Of a stretch of DNA of 64,000 bases, positions 24,395 through 33,665 are shown piece after piece. The position numbers and the translations under genes are program-made. Under the pieces are notes generated by a model. It ran no database searches. It had not been told where the DNA came from and was given only the letters and a program-made list of their open reading frames with translations. The stretch is from Pseudomonadota bacterium (GTDB taxonomy: Bacteria; Tectomicrobia; Entotheonellia; Entotheonellales; Entotheonellaceae). The stretch spans positions 1-64,000 of the forward strand of contig SXND01000087.1 in assembly GCA_005777235.1 (NCBI GenBank), given 5' to 3'. The stretch's first letter is position 1. Each line of letters opens with the position of its first letter.

Positions 24395-25603
24395 ATGATA
24401 CAAAAGAAAGCATCTATGTATATCCGCACTGTAGACCCACTGCACCGTCTCTGCGTCCAGGCCAAAGCCGAGGGACGACTGGCCCTAGATTTAGAATTTA
24501 TCCGCGAAAGTTCGTACGCGCCACGTCTAGCCCTGATTCAAATAGCAGTCAGTGACACCTGTGCCATTGTGGATCCCCTCGTGGTGGAGGACCTGTCGCC
24601 GCTCCTCGAACTGTGCACCTCTCCGGATACCCTGAAAGTGCTGCACGCCGCCGGCCAAGATACCGAGGTGCTGCACTGGCATGCCGGGATTGTCACGCAA
24701 AACGTCTTCGATACGCAACTGGCTGCCGCCCTCGTCGGCCTGGGGGATCAACTGTCGTACGCCCGTTTGGTGGATCAGCTGCTCAAGGTCTCCCTCAGTA
24801 AAGGGGAAAGTTATTCCGATTGGCTGCAGCGCCCGCTCTCAAAGGCACAAACCGCCTATGCGCTCGATGATGTGCGCTATCTGCTGCGGGTCCACGATGC
24901 CCTGGCGGAGCGCCTGGCCTCTATGGGCCGGGCCACCTGGCTGGCCGAGGAATGCCGCAGATTCTCCAATGCGGCGTTGTACCAGCGGGAGCCACAGGAG
25001 CTGTTTCGCCGTGTGCGCCGTAGCCAGGGGTTGCCGGGGCAGGGGCTGGCCATTCTCCGCGAGTTGACCATCTGGCGGGAACAGGAGGCCCGGGAACGCG
25101 ACCGGCCACCAGGCAGCGTGCTACACGATGAAATACTGGTCGAGATTGCACGCCGAGCGCCGAGCACGCTGGAGGACTTGCAACGCTTGCGTGGCTTCCC
25201 GAGTCGGGAGCTCGAACGTTCGGGGGCGACCGTGGTGGCGCTTGTGGCCCGGGGACTCGCTGTCCCTGAGGCCGACCGCCCCCAGTTCGTCCCTGGTCGG
25301 ATGACGCCCCCTGCGGAAGAACTCATCATCAAAGTGCTCGATGCCTCCCTCAAAGCCCTCTGTGCACGGGAAAAATTGTCCTCAAGTTTTATCGCCAGTC
25401 GTGCGGATCTCGAGACGTTGGTGCGGCTCTATCGGCAAGGCCGCCTGGCCAAGGAGGGCAGCCCGATTTTGGAGGGCTGGCGTGGTGACCTCGTCGGCCG
25501 GGACTTACTCGCGGTGCTCTCTGGGCAGGTGAGTCTTCAGTTACATCCGCACACGGGCCGGGTCGAGTTTACGCCCCGCACACCTCCCACGAGCAACGCT
25601 TAG
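24395..25603 (+). CDS. rnd: Ribonuclease D
   Basis: The 402-residue protein is a DEDD-family 3'-5' exoribonuclease acting on tRNA precursors. The catalytic motifs are all present: ALDLEF (Exo I), LHAAGQDTEVL and FDTQLAA (Exo II), and YALDDVRYL (Exo III). An HRDC-like helical region follows (GLAILRELTIWREQEARERD through LEDLQRLRGFPSRELERSG), with a second C-terminal HRDC-like part. ATG 24395 and ATG 24416 are both possible; neither has a strong Shine-Dalgarno. Its stop overlaps by four bases with the stop of the converging adaptor gene. Confidence 0.9.
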   Translation: MIQKKASMYIRTVDPLHRLCVQAKAEGRLALDLEFIRESSYAPRLALIQIAVSDTCAIVDPLVVEDLSPLLELCTSPDTLKVLHAAGQDTEVLHWHAGIVTQNVFDTQLAAALVGLGDQLSYARLVDQLLKVSLSKGESYSDWLQRPLSKAQTAYALDDVRYLLRVHDALAERLASMGRATWLAEECRRFSNAALYQREPQELFRRVRRSQGLPGQGLAILRELTIWREQEARERDRPPGSVLHDEILVEIARRAPSTLEDLQRLRGFPSRELERSGATVVALVARGLAVPEADRPQFVPGRMTPPAEELIIKVLDASLKALCAREKLSSSFIASRADLETLVRLYRQGRLAKEGSPILEGWRGDLVGRDLLAVLSGQVSLQLHPHTGRVEFTPRTPPTSNA

Positions 25604-27255
25604 AGACGCGGCCCAGGGCCAAACCCCGGCGGGGTCGTCCGTTTGGAGGTTTTGGACGCTGTGTGGACGCCGGTAATGACTTGTTGTCCGGCCTCGAGAT
25701 CCCCAGCCACGACTTCGGTGTGGGTGTCATTGGCCATGCCGAGGGTCAGCGCGCGGGCTTCTGGCAGGCCGTCCGTGCCCACCAGCCAGATTCGTCCTGG
25801 CCGTTCCTGGGGAGTGGCGTCGTCGCGGGCACGTTGGAACGCCTCATACTTCTGGCGCTGTTCAGACGTCAACATGTCGCGAATCTGCGACCGTGTCTGC
25901 GCCTGCATCTCACGACGCAGCGTGTGCCGTTGCTCCTCCGACTCAGCGCTCCGTAGGGCACGCCGCTGCTGCCCGGCTTTCTCCATGATGTCACTCAATC
26001 GCGCCTGTTGCTCTGGGGTCAGCGCCAACTCGGTGGTGAGTTGCTGCTGTATCTCCCGCCCACGCGCGGGACCACTGCCCTCGCCGCGTCGTGGGGTGGC
26101 ACGCGCTGCCGTCTCGGTGGACGTCACTCCCTCCGGCTGAAAACGCAAAGCGATGATGGGCACTTTCAGCACGTTGTGCCGTTCGGCAATCAGGAACGCC
26201 ACGTTCGCCGTCATGCCCGGTTTCAGTTTGAGCTCGGGATTGGCCACCCGCACGACCGCATTGTAAGTCACGACGTTTTGCAGAGTCGTGGGCGCGTTGC
26301 GCACCTGCGTTACCTCGCCCGTAAACGTCGTATTGGGATAGGCATCAACCGTAAACGTCACCGCTTGCCCCACCTGCACTTGACCAATGTCCGCCTCACT
26401 CACATTCGTATGCACCTGCATCTGCGTCAGATCCTGGGCGATCAGAAACAACGTCGGCGCTTGTAAACTCGCGGCCACCGTCTGCCCCACATCCACATTG
26501 CGGGAGACCACCACGCCATGCACGGGCGCCCGGATGGTCGTGTGTTCCAAATCGAGCTCTGCCGCCTGCAACACGGCCTTGGCTTGATCCACCTGGGCCG
26601 CCGCCGCCACCGTTTGGGCCTCGGCCAGCCGCTGTTGTGCCTGCGCCGATTTCACTTGCCCCGTCACCGCCTCGGCCTGCGCCTCCACGACTTTGCGTTG
26701 CGCCACCGCGCCCTCGTAGGCGCTCTGCGCGGCATCAAGCTCATTCTGGGCAATGAGCGCTTTACGACTCATGGCCTTGGTGCGTTCAAGAATGCGCTGG
26801 GCCTCAGCCTGTGCCACGTGCGCTTTGTCACTATTGGCCCTGGCACTCGCGGCATTGGCCCACGCCGTTTCCACCGCCGCCTGGGTGTTGGCCACGGTGG
26901 CCTGGGCCACCTGGACTGCGGCCAGAGCACTCGCTACCGCAGCCCGCGCTTGCGCCACCTTCGTCGCCTGTGGCGCCGGATCAATCTGGGCAATAATTTC
27001 AGACTGTGTGACGATGGTGTTGAAATCCGCGAAGAGTTTTTGGATGGTTCCCGAGACTTGCGTACCCACCTGCACCGTGGTGACGGCGTTGACAATCCCT
27101 GTGGCATTCACAGTCGTCGCTATCGACCCACGCTCGACCGCCATGGTGAGATACCGGGCCGGTGGCGGCTGGCCATTATAGTACCAATAGATACCAATAG
27201 GCAGGCCCACAAGGCCCAACGCAAGCAGGAGAGTGATACTGAGCTTCCGCACCAT
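25600..27255 (-). CDS. MacA-like membrane fusion protein with inserted LTXXQ-type helical domain
   Basis: An N-terminal anchor (ITLLLALGLVGLPIGIYWYY) is followed by a lipoyl/barrel-sandwich half (VQVGTQVSGTIQKLFADFNT), a very long alanine-rich hairpin of about residues 95-240, the second half (TIRAPVHGVVVSRNVDVGQTV) and the beta-barrel (VTFTVDAYPNTTFTGEV). This is the MacA type of adaptor for MacB-like ABC exporters. Unusually, residues of about 395-485 insert an LTPEQQARLSDIMEKAG and MLTSEQRQKYEAFQRARD segment resembling Spy/CpxP LTXXQ repeats before the last beta part (VVAGDLEAGQQVITGV). At 551 residues it is longer than typical MacA. The ATPase gene lies 39 bases upstream; no permease gene is present. 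Confidence 0.85.
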   Translation of the reverse strand: MVRKLSITLLLALGLVGLPIGIYWYYNGQPPPARYLTMAVERGSIATTVNATGIVNAVTTVQVGTQVSGTIQKLFADFNTIVTQSEIIAQIDPAPQATKVAQARAAVASALAAVQVAQATVANTQAAVETAWANAASARANSDKAHVAQAEAQRILERTKAMSRKALIAQNELDAAQSAYEGAVAQRKVVEAQAEAVTGQVKSAQAQQRLAEAQTVAAAAQVDQAKAVLQAAELDLEHTTIRAPVHGVVVSRNVDVGQTVAASLQAPTLFLIAQDLTQMQVHTNVSEADIGQVQVGQAVTFTVDAYPNTTFTGEVTQVRNAPTTLQNVVTYNAVVRVANPELKLKPGMTANVAFLIAERHNVLKVPIIALRFQPEGVTSTETAARATPRRGEGSGPARGREIQQQLTTELALTPEQQARLSDIMEKAGQQRRALRSAESEEQRHTLRREMQAQTRSQIRDMLTSEQRQKYEAFQRARDDATPQERPGRIWLVGTDGLPEARALTLGMANDTHTEVVAGDLEAGQQVITGVHTASKTSKRTTPPGFGPGPRL

Positions 27256-27294
27256 CTGGGCTTTCCCTTCGCCACAGCTGTTCGAGAGCGAGCC

Positions 27295-28047
27295 TTAGCC
27301 GAGAGGGTTCTGCCCGTGGCGCGCCTCCATGTCGGGGGCGAGCCGACGATCATCCACAGGGCGATCGTCGACCAGCTGCCCATCCTGAAAGACGAGGATC
27401 CGTGTGGCGTATTGCGCGATATCGGCCTCATGCGTCACCATCACAATGGTGATGCCCTGGCCGGTGTTGAGGCGCTGCAGAATCCCCATGATCTCAACAC
27501 TGGTCTGGCTGTCGAGATTCCCTGTGGGTTCGTCGGCGAGGAGGAGGGCTGGGGCATTCACCAGCGCACGGGCAATCGCCACCCGCTGCTGCTGTCCGCC
27601 AGACAGTTGGCTCGGGTAATGCTCGGCACGTGCCGCCAGACCGGTGGCGTGCAGCGCTGCCAGAGCCCGTGCCCGGCGCGCGCGACGTGGGACGCCGCTG
27701 TACAGCAACGGCAGTTCGACATTTTCGACGGCACTGGTGCGGGCCAATAAATGAAAACTTTGGAACACAAAGCCCAGCTTTTTATTACGGGCGACGGCTA
27801 GGTGGTCACTCGACATCTGGGAGACGTCCAGGCCATCGAGCCAATAGCGGCCGGAGGAGGGACGATCCAGGCAACCCAGGATATTCAAAAAGGTCGATTT
27901 CCCAGACCCCGAAGCACCCATGATGGCGACAAAGTCCCCCACGGCAACCCGCACATCGATACCGCGCAGCGCTTCCACGCGGACCTCGCCCATTTCATAC
28001 ACTTTGCTCAGCTGCTCGACGACAATCACTGCCTCCACGTTGTTCAC
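27295..28047 (-). CDS. ABC transporter ATP-binding protein (MacB/LolD type)
   Basis: The 250-residue ATPase has Walker A GASGSGKSTFLN, Q-loop region GFVFQSFHLL, signature LSGGQQQRVAIARAL, Walker B ALLLADEPTGNLDS and the switch histidine in VMVTHEADIAQ. The sequence FVFQSFHLLARTSAVENVELPLLY is typical of the MacB/LolD class, which exports peptides, macrolides or lipoproteins. It precedes the MacA-like gene. The usual fused or separate permease is missing here, so the system must use a permease encoded elsewhere or has lost it. Confidence 0.9.
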   Translation of the reverse strand: MNNVEAVIVVEQLSKVYEMGEVRVEALRGIDVRVAVGDFVAIMGASGSGKSTFLNILGCLDRPSSGRYWLDGLDVSQMSSDHLAVARNKKLGFVFQSFHLLARTSAVENVELPLLYSGVPRRARRARALAALHATGLAARAEHYPSQLSGGQQQRVAIARALVNAPALLLADEPTGNLDSQTSVEIMGILQRLNTGQGITIVMVTHEADIAQYATRILVFQDGQLVDDRPVDDRRLAPDMEARHGQNPLG

Positions 28048-28320
28048 CTTCTATCCCTGGCATGTGCCGTCATGGTACTGCCCGCATTCTGGCGTAAAGA
28101 CTGGCGGGATGCAAGGACGTCCCAGACAGTCACGCCCGGAGACTGTGGGCTGGCGCGGAAACATGCTATGCTGCGCGCCAGTGTCCCATCTATGCCTCCC
28201 CCACGGTCTTGGGTGCCTCTGGGCGGCCCAGAATCCGTGAGATTACACGAGGGTGCCAGCACTGGGCACCGATGGGCCATGGCCCACGAGGGATGGTGCC
28301 ACAACACAGGAGCAGAGCGT

Positions 28321-28515
28321 ATGGCAGAGATTCGTGCCACATTGGTTTTGAGTCCAGAAGAGATAACCTATCTTTGGCATGGTGGGACGCTGGCCGTGAA
28401 AATTGATGCGCCGGATACCACAGTGTCACTCGACCTGTCAACATCACGTCCCACGGAGACACGGCGTCAGCGTGTCCGCATTAAACGCGTACCCGCCAGG
28501 CACGACGCGGCGTGA
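28321..28515 (+). CDS. Small hypothetical protein
   Basis: A 64-residue open frame begins at ATG 28321 with AGGAG about nine bases upstream. It has an N-terminal segment of alternating hydrophobics (EIRATLVLSPEEITYLW) and a basic C-terminus (RRQRVRIKRVPAR). I do not recognise it. It lies alone between the divergent ABC gene and the GGDEF gene. Coding character is supported only by the ribosome-binding site and a stable frame. Confidence 0.4.
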   Translation: MAEIRATLVLSPEEITYLWHGGTLAVKIDAPDTTVSLDLSTSRPTETRRQRVRIKRVPARHDAA

Positions 28516-28756
28516 ACGCCAGCGTCGCGCCTGGCCTCTCTGGAGATGCAGCCAATAACCGAGGGCTAGAGAGAGTGCCAAGGGGAGAATAGACACGCGA
28601 CTCCCTGGCTTGATAGTATCCTCTGGACAACAAGAGGACATATACTCTAGAATCTATCGCCTTGTTCTAATGTTTGATATAGAAAGGGCCAGGCATTGTC
28701 ACAGTGTTGCGCTACACCGTGGCCTACGGTGGGATTTGCATCTTAGGTTCATCGAC

Positions 28757-30109
28757 ATGTCACCAGCAATACGCATACAAATTGTTCAGTCCGACGAGGC
28801 AGCACGCGAGGCCCTCGCAGGACACTTGCGGGCCTGTGGCTATATGGTGGAGACCTGTGGCGATGTGGAGACGGGCCTGAGCCAGGCCACGACGGTAGGC
28901 TGCGATTTGGTGCTGTTGGAACCCGCACTCGCCGCCGCCCATCTGAGTCGCGAGCTTCAGGATGAGCACCAACAACTCAGCGCACAAAAACGCGCCTTGG
29001 AAATCGAGCATGAGCAGCTCCAAGCATCGGCACGCCATCTCCATGTGCTGTACGCCTTTAGCAATGTTGTCTGCAGTACGCTGGACCTCAAGGCGGTCCT
29101 CACATTGGCCAGTGCTGAGCTCGCCAAGGCGATCCCGCATGACTTGTGTGTCATGACCCTCCTGCAGGCTCCCCAGGTCGTGCTCCATTTTTATGCGGCC
29201 TTTTCTCTCACCCATACCCTCATCGCACAGCTCGTCGACGCCTGTATCACCAGCGCGCCACGCCGTCTTGGCCAGCACGTCACGCCGGACAACGTGCTCT
29301 ACCACATCAACGGGCCAATAATGGCCTTCGGCGATGGGCTACAGCAGGCGGGCCTGCGCTTACAAACCATGCCGCACATCACGGCGCCTCTCACGGTCGC
29401 AGGGCAGACGCTTGGCCTCGCGAGTCTCTACCGTCTGTCTGGAGACGCTTTCACTGCAGCCGAGGAGACGATGCTGGGTCTCCTCACGACGTCGGTCGCC
29501 CTCGCCCTGCGCAATGCCTATGAGTATCAAAAAACCCGAGATCTGGCGTTACGCGACGGGCTCACGCGCCTCTACAATCATGCCGCCTTCCAAGAGGCTT
29601 TGGAGCGCAAGTTCGAGACGTTTTTGCGCTACAATCGTGCCTTGTCGCTGATTATCTTCGACATTGATCATTTTAAGACCATCAACGATACCTATGGGCA
29701 TCAAACCGGCGATAGCGTCTTGCAAGAACTCGCCGTACTCGGGCTGGCCAGTGTCCGCAAAACGGACATCCTGGCACGCTATGGCGGTGAGGAATTTGGG
29801 CTTATCTTGCCTGATACCGATCTCGCACAGGCCCAGATTCTGGTCGACCGCCTCTGGCGGAAGATCCAGGGGCATCGTTTTCTGCCGAGCACGACCGCGC
29901 TGAGGCTCACGGTCAGCCTGGGCGTTGCCAGCACGGCGAGCCGCGGTGTACGCGGCTCGGTGGACCTCGTGCATGCGGCAGATGCGGCCCTGTATGAGGC
30001 CAAGCACACGGGCCGTAACCGCTGGTGCGTGGCAGAGAGTGTTGACGCCTTCCCTGGTGCACTCACGCCACTGCCTGTGCGACCCGAGACAACGCTCACC
30101 CCCGACTGA
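28757..30109 (+). CDS. Degenerate receiver - GAF-like - GGDEF diguanylate cyclase
   Basis: The 450-residue protein begins with a receiver-like domain (IRIQIVQSDEAAREALAGHL), in which the usual phosphoacceptor aspartate is glutamate (CDLVLLEPAL). A coiled helix rich in glutamine and glutamate links to a GAF-like domain of about residues 95-270. A complete GGDEF domain follows with DGLTRLYNHAAF, LIIFDIDHFKTINDTYGH and the active-site GGEEF. No clear RxxD inhibitory site precedes GGEEF (LASVRKTDIL is at the right place but reads RKTD). It should make cyclic di-GMP. A PilZ receptor is encoded about 9 kb away (39380). Confidence 0.87.
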   Translation: MSPAIRIQIVQSDEAAREALAGHLRACGYMVETCGDVETGLSQATTVGCDLVLLEPALAAAHLSRELQDEHQQLSAQKRALEIEHEQLQASARHLHVLYAFSNVVCSTLDLKAVLTLASAELAKAIPHDLCVMTLLQAPQVVLHFYAAFSLTHTLIAQLVDACITSAPRRLGQHVTPDNVLYHINGPIMAFGDGLQQAGLRLQTMPHITAPLTVAGQTLGLASLYRLSGDAFTAAEETMLGLLTTSVALALRNAYEYQKTRDLALRDGLTRLYNHAAFQEALERKFETFLRYNRALSLIIFDIDHFKTINDTYGHQTGDSVLQELAVLGLASVRKTDILARYGGEEFGLILPDTDLAQAQILVDRLWRKIQGHRFLPSTTALRLTVSLGVASTASRGVRGSVDLVHAADAALYEAKHTGRNRWCVAESVDAFPGALTPLPVRPETTLTPD

Positions 30110-30190
30110 GGGGCCGTAACGTGCGTGGGACAGCGCGGCGCCACCCGTGTTCTCGCATCACATTGATGATATATCGAAGGAAGAGTTCTC

Positions 30191-33052
30191 ATGGCGTTTG
30201 CCATCTATCGCTTGCGTGTGTTGTCACTGCTCTGGGTGCTCTGCGTGGTCAGCGCGACTGGGGGCGCCGCCCAAGAGGCGCCGATTCCCCTCCCGGCTGA
30301 TCCTGCCGTGCACATTGGGGCCTTGCCCAATGGCGTGCGTTACTGGGTACGGCCACACGCCACTCCACCAGGCAAAATCACCCTGTGGCTGCGAGTGGAG
30401 ACCGGGTCGCTGAACGAAGAGGATGGCCAGGAAGGGCTGGCCCATTACCTTGAGCATATGGCATTCAAAGGCACAGAACATTTCCCGACCCGCGAACTCA
30501 TTGCCTATTTTGAATCGATTGGTTTACGCTTTGGCCAACACCAAAACGCTTTTACGGGCTTTGACCAGACGACGTACACGCTCAGTCTCCCTGATACGCG
30601 CCCGGAGACGCTCGATAAAGGGGTGCTCTATCTGGCCGATATTGCGTTTCGCATGCGCCTCGACGCCGAGGACGTCGAAAAAGAGCGTGGCGTGATTCTG
30701 GAGGAGAAGCGATCCCGTAAAGGTGTCCAGCAGCGTCTCACCGACAAGCTCTTCCCAGAATTGCTCCCCGGGGCGCGGGCCGCACGCCGCCTACCCATTG
30801 GCTTGGAAGAGACCATCGCGCGCCTGCAACGTGAGGATTTTGTGTCCTATTATGGCACCTGGTATCATCCTGCCAAGGTGCGCATCCTGGCCGTCGGCGA
30901 TGCCCCGGCCGAAACCGTGATTGAGATGCTGCGCAAGCACTTTGCGGGGTGGACCCATCCCCACCCTGCCCCAGTCAATAAGCCTGGAGGGATTCAACCC
31001 TACGACACCGTCCGCGCCGTGGTGGTCACGGACCCCGAGTTGACCACGGCCACGGTGGACGCCCTCGCCTTGCGTCCGCGGACGCCCACCCACACGCTGG
31101 GGGATGTGCGGCGCTCCCTGCTCGAACGCTTGGGAACGTGGATGCTCAACCGTCGTATGGAGCAACGGATTCGTGAGGGGACGGCCCCCTACCAAACGGC
31201 CAATGTGAGTCAGAGCATCTTTCTCGGCACGACAGAACAGATCAGCGCCAGCGCTGAGTCCACCCCAACCGCGTGGCGTGCGACCTTAGAAGCGCTGCTC
31301 ACGGATGTGCAGCAGGTGCGTCGGCATGGTTTCACCGACCAAGAAGTGGCGCTGGCCAAAAAGGCCACCCTGGCAGCAGCCGAGCACGCGGCCCAGACTG
31401 CAGCAACACGGGATGCGCGCTCCTTGCTCTCTGAGATGAATCGCGCTGTCTCGGTGGGAGAGAACCCATACTCCGCGGCCCAGTATGTGGCGTGGCTCCA
31501 AGAACTCCTGCCTGGTATGAGCACTGCCGAGGTGCACAGCGTGTTTGCCGCCAATTTTACCCCTGAGCGCCGTACCTATGTCGTGTCCCTGCCAGAGCGC
31601 GCTGACCTTGACGTGCCCAATCGTGAGGCCGTCCAGAGCGCCGTCCAAGCGGTGCTGGCCCAGCCTGTGGCGCCCTGGCAACCCACGACGCGGCCCACGG
31701 CCCTGCTTGAAAAGACCCCGCAGCCGGGTAGTATCCTCGAACAGACACGCTTTGCCCCGCTGGGCATCACGCAGGTGACGTTTGCCAACCAGGTGCGCGT
31801 GCATCACCGTGCTATGGATTTTAAGAAGGATCATGTGACGGTAATGATTACCCTGGCGGGTGGGGTCATCCGCGAAAATGCCACGCAGCGCGGCATCACG
31901 GAAGTGGCCACGCTGGCCCTGGCCCAACCGGCCACGGCGCACTTATCGTCTACCGATATCCGCGACCTCATGACTGGCAAGAAAGTCGCGGTCGAGGCGC
32001 GCCTCGGCGAGGATACGCTCACGCTGAGCGTGTCGGGTGCCCCGGAGGCCTTAGAGGAAGGCTTGCAGCTGGCGCATGTCTTGTTACAGGAGGCGCGTCT
32101 GGAACCCACGAGTGTGACGTTATGGAAAGACCAGAAGCTCCAAGACCTGGCCTCAGTGCGTATCCACATCGACCTCCGCGCCCGTGAGGCGGTGGGGTTG
32201 GCCATGAGTGGCAATGATCCGCGTCGGGCCTTCCTCACGCCCGCAGACGTCCAGGCCCGCGCCGACAATCTCCCCGCCGCGCAGGCCTGGCTGGAAGCAC
32301 TGCTACGCCACGCGCCTATGGAAGTCGCCATTGTCGGCGACCTTCCGGAAGCACGCGCGCTCGAACTGGCGGCAACGTATCTTGGTTCGTTACCCCCACG
32401 CCTCCGGCAAGATCCCAGTCTGACACCGCTGCGTCAGACCGCTGGCTGGCATGGCCCGTTGGAGCGCACTGTGGACGTGGAGACGATTACCCCACGGGCG
32501 CATCCCTTTTTACTGTGGCGCTCGGCGGACTGGCAGGATGTGCGCGGACGCCGTCTGATGTTCGTGGCCTCACGTATTTTAGAGCGCCGCGTGCGTCAAG
32601 CGGTGCGCGAGGAACGCGGCTTGACGTACTCGACCTCGACCTACGCCCAGCCTAGTAAGGTCTATCCGGGCACCAGCGCATTATATGTCGAGTTTACGGC
32701 TGACCCGGAGAAAGTGACGGAAGCCGTGGCGGTTGCCAAAGCGGCAGTCGAGCGTTTTGCCGCCAGCGGTCCCACGGATGAGGAAATGGATACGGTACGC
32801 AAGCAACTTGAGAACACACTGGAAACCATGTACAAGGAACCGCAATTCTGGGTCGATATCCTCGCAGACCTCGAGTATCACGGTACGCAGTTAGCCGACG
32901 TGGAGCAGGCGCTCGCGGCCTTTCAGGCGTTTAGCAAAGAGGAAGTGGCGGAGGAGATGCGGAAGGTGGTCGTGTCGGAACGCTTTGCAGTGATTGTGGC
33001 ACGTCCAAGCACCCCTGCCAAGGGAGTGCAATCGGAGAAGACGGCTCCATAA
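30191..33052 (+). CDS. Exported M16 zinc metalloprotease (PqqL-like)
   Basis: The 953-residue protein has a signal peptide (YRLRVLSLLWVLCVVSATGGAAQ) and two consecutive M16 modules. The first carries the inverted zinc motif HYLEHMAFKGT (HxxEH near residue 88) and a downstream glutamate in DVEKERGVILEEKRSRK; the second (from about residue 520) lacks it, as normal for pitrilysin-type pairs. The C-terminal ERGLTYSTSTYAQPSKVYPGT matches the conserved R/Y region of M16. AAGGAAGAG precedes ATG 30191. It would degrade peptides in the periplasm. It stands alone. Confidence 0.9.
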   Translation: MAFAIYRLRVLSLLWVLCVVSATGGAAQEAPIPLPADPAVHIGALPNGVRYWVRPHATPPGKITLWLRVETGSLNEEDGQEGLAHYLEHMAFKGTEHFPTRELIAYFESIGLRFGQHQNAFTGFDQTTYTLSLPDTRPETLDKGVLYLADIAFRMRLDAEDVEKERGVILEEKRSRKGVQQRLTDKLFPELLPGARAARRLPIGLEETIARLQREDFVSYYGTWYHPAKVRILAVGDAPAETVIEMLRKHFAGWTHPHPAPVNKPGGIQPYDTVRAVVVTDPELTTATVDALALRPRTPTHTLGDVRRSLLERLGTWMLNRRMEQRIREGTAPYQTANVSQSIFLGTTEQISASAESTPTAWRATLEALLTDVQQVRRHGFTDQEVALAKKATLAAAEHAAQTAATRDARSLLSEMNRAVSVGENPYSAAQYVAWLQELLPGMSTAEVHSVFAANFTPERRTYVVSLPERADLDVPNREAVQSAVQAVLAQPVAPWQPTTRPTALLEKTPQPGSILEQTRFAPLGITQVTFANQVRVHHRAMDFKKDHVTVMITLAGGVIRENATQRGITEVATLALAQPATAHLSSTDIRDLMTGKKVAVEARLGEDTLTLSVSGAPEALEEGLQLAHVLLQEARLEPTSVTLWKDQKLQDLASVRIHIDLRAREAVGLAMSGNDPRRAFLTPADVQARADNLPAAQAWLEALLRHAPMEVAIVGDLPEARALELAATYLGSLPPRLRQDPSLTPLRQTAGWHGPLERTVDVETITPRAHPFLLWRSADWQDVRGRRLMFVASRILERRVRQAVREERGLTYSTSTYAQPSKVYPGTSALYVEFTADPEKVTEAVAVAKAAVERFAASGPTDEEMDTVRKQLENTLETMYKEPQFWVDILADLEYHGTQLADVEQALAAFQAFSKEEVAEEMRKVVVSERFAVIVARPSTPAKGVQSEKTAP

Positions 33053-33066
33053 CCCTTACAGCCTAT

Positions 33067-33099
33067 CTGGGAGCGCAGGTAAGACGCCCGCGCTCCCAG
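33067..33099. repeat. GGGAGCG-type palindromic repeat
   Basis: CTGGGAGCGC (33067-33076) and GCGCTCCCAG (33090-33099) are perfect inverted repeats. The same CTGGGAGCGC-type ends bound the repeat inside the polyketide synthase gene at 58551-58609, and weaker ones bound that at 60397-60459. It lies 15 bases after the M16 gene stop and may act as a terminator. Confidence 0.65.
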
Positions 33100-33173
33100 G
33101 AAATGCCGGTCTGTTGCGTGCCCACACTAGACACCTGGGGGCGCGTGACGGAGCCGTCTCCAGGCAGCCTACC

Positions 33174-33662
33174 CTACATGCCCATACGGGCGCGGGCTTC
33201 GTCCATCACTTCTGCGGTAATGTCCGTATAGCCTTTCTCACGTGCCAAGTCTTCGACGCCACGTCGCACCATCGCGCGCACGAAACTCGGAGCCCTCTCC
33301 AGACGCTCCTCCGCTTCCGCCGACCAGCGCAAGGCACTGCTGGGCGCCGCGACAAAGGCGCCCTCCAACATGCCAGCAAAGGGGCAGCTCCCACCTACGG
33401 TGCTGCTTACCTCCGCCAGGGCTCCAGGCGCCGAGGCGAGATGGGTCTGCAACATTTCCATCGGCTGCGCCGGCACGGTCTGGCCGCCAATCGTGACCCC
33501 AAGCGAACGCACCATCTGCGTTTCCTGCGGGTTGATGAGCATGGTGACGCCCCATTCACAGCTCGGGCAGCGGAACATGGCAGACATGGTGCCATCGTCC
33601 TCCAGGTCGCCACGCTGGGTGAACTTCATGGGTTCGTCACATTCGGTACAGACAAATTTCAT
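33174..33662 (-). CDS. Zinc-ribbon protein with PCP_red domain
   Basis: The 162-residue protein opens with a zinc ribbon (FVCTECDEPMKF and MFRCPSCEWG, four cysteines). It ends with a 45-residue WSAEAEERLERAPSFVRAMVRRGVEDLAREKG domain, the PCP_red type first seen at the end of light-independent protochlorophyllide reductase subunit B. No chlorophyll genes are present. The same domain occurs in the Usp fusion two genes upstream. It is the last gene of the minus-strand run cytochrome c - Usp - Mrp - this gene, three bases after the Mrp gene. Redox or metal-linked regulation is inferred; the reaction is unknown. Confidence 0.75.
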   Translation of the reverse strand: MKFVCTECDEPMKFTQRGDLEDDGTMSAMFRCPSCEWGVTMLINPQETQMVRSLGVTIGGQTVPAQPMEMLQTHLASAPGALAEVSSTVGGSCPFAGMLEGAFVAAPSSALRWSAEAEERLERAPSFVRAMVRRGVEDLAREKGYTDITAEVMDEARARMGM

Positions 33663-33665
33663 GGC

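Noticed and set aside
25600..28047. Complete MacAB-type exporter
   Set aside because: Only the ATPase and adaptor are present; no permease frame with four membrane segments exists on either side.
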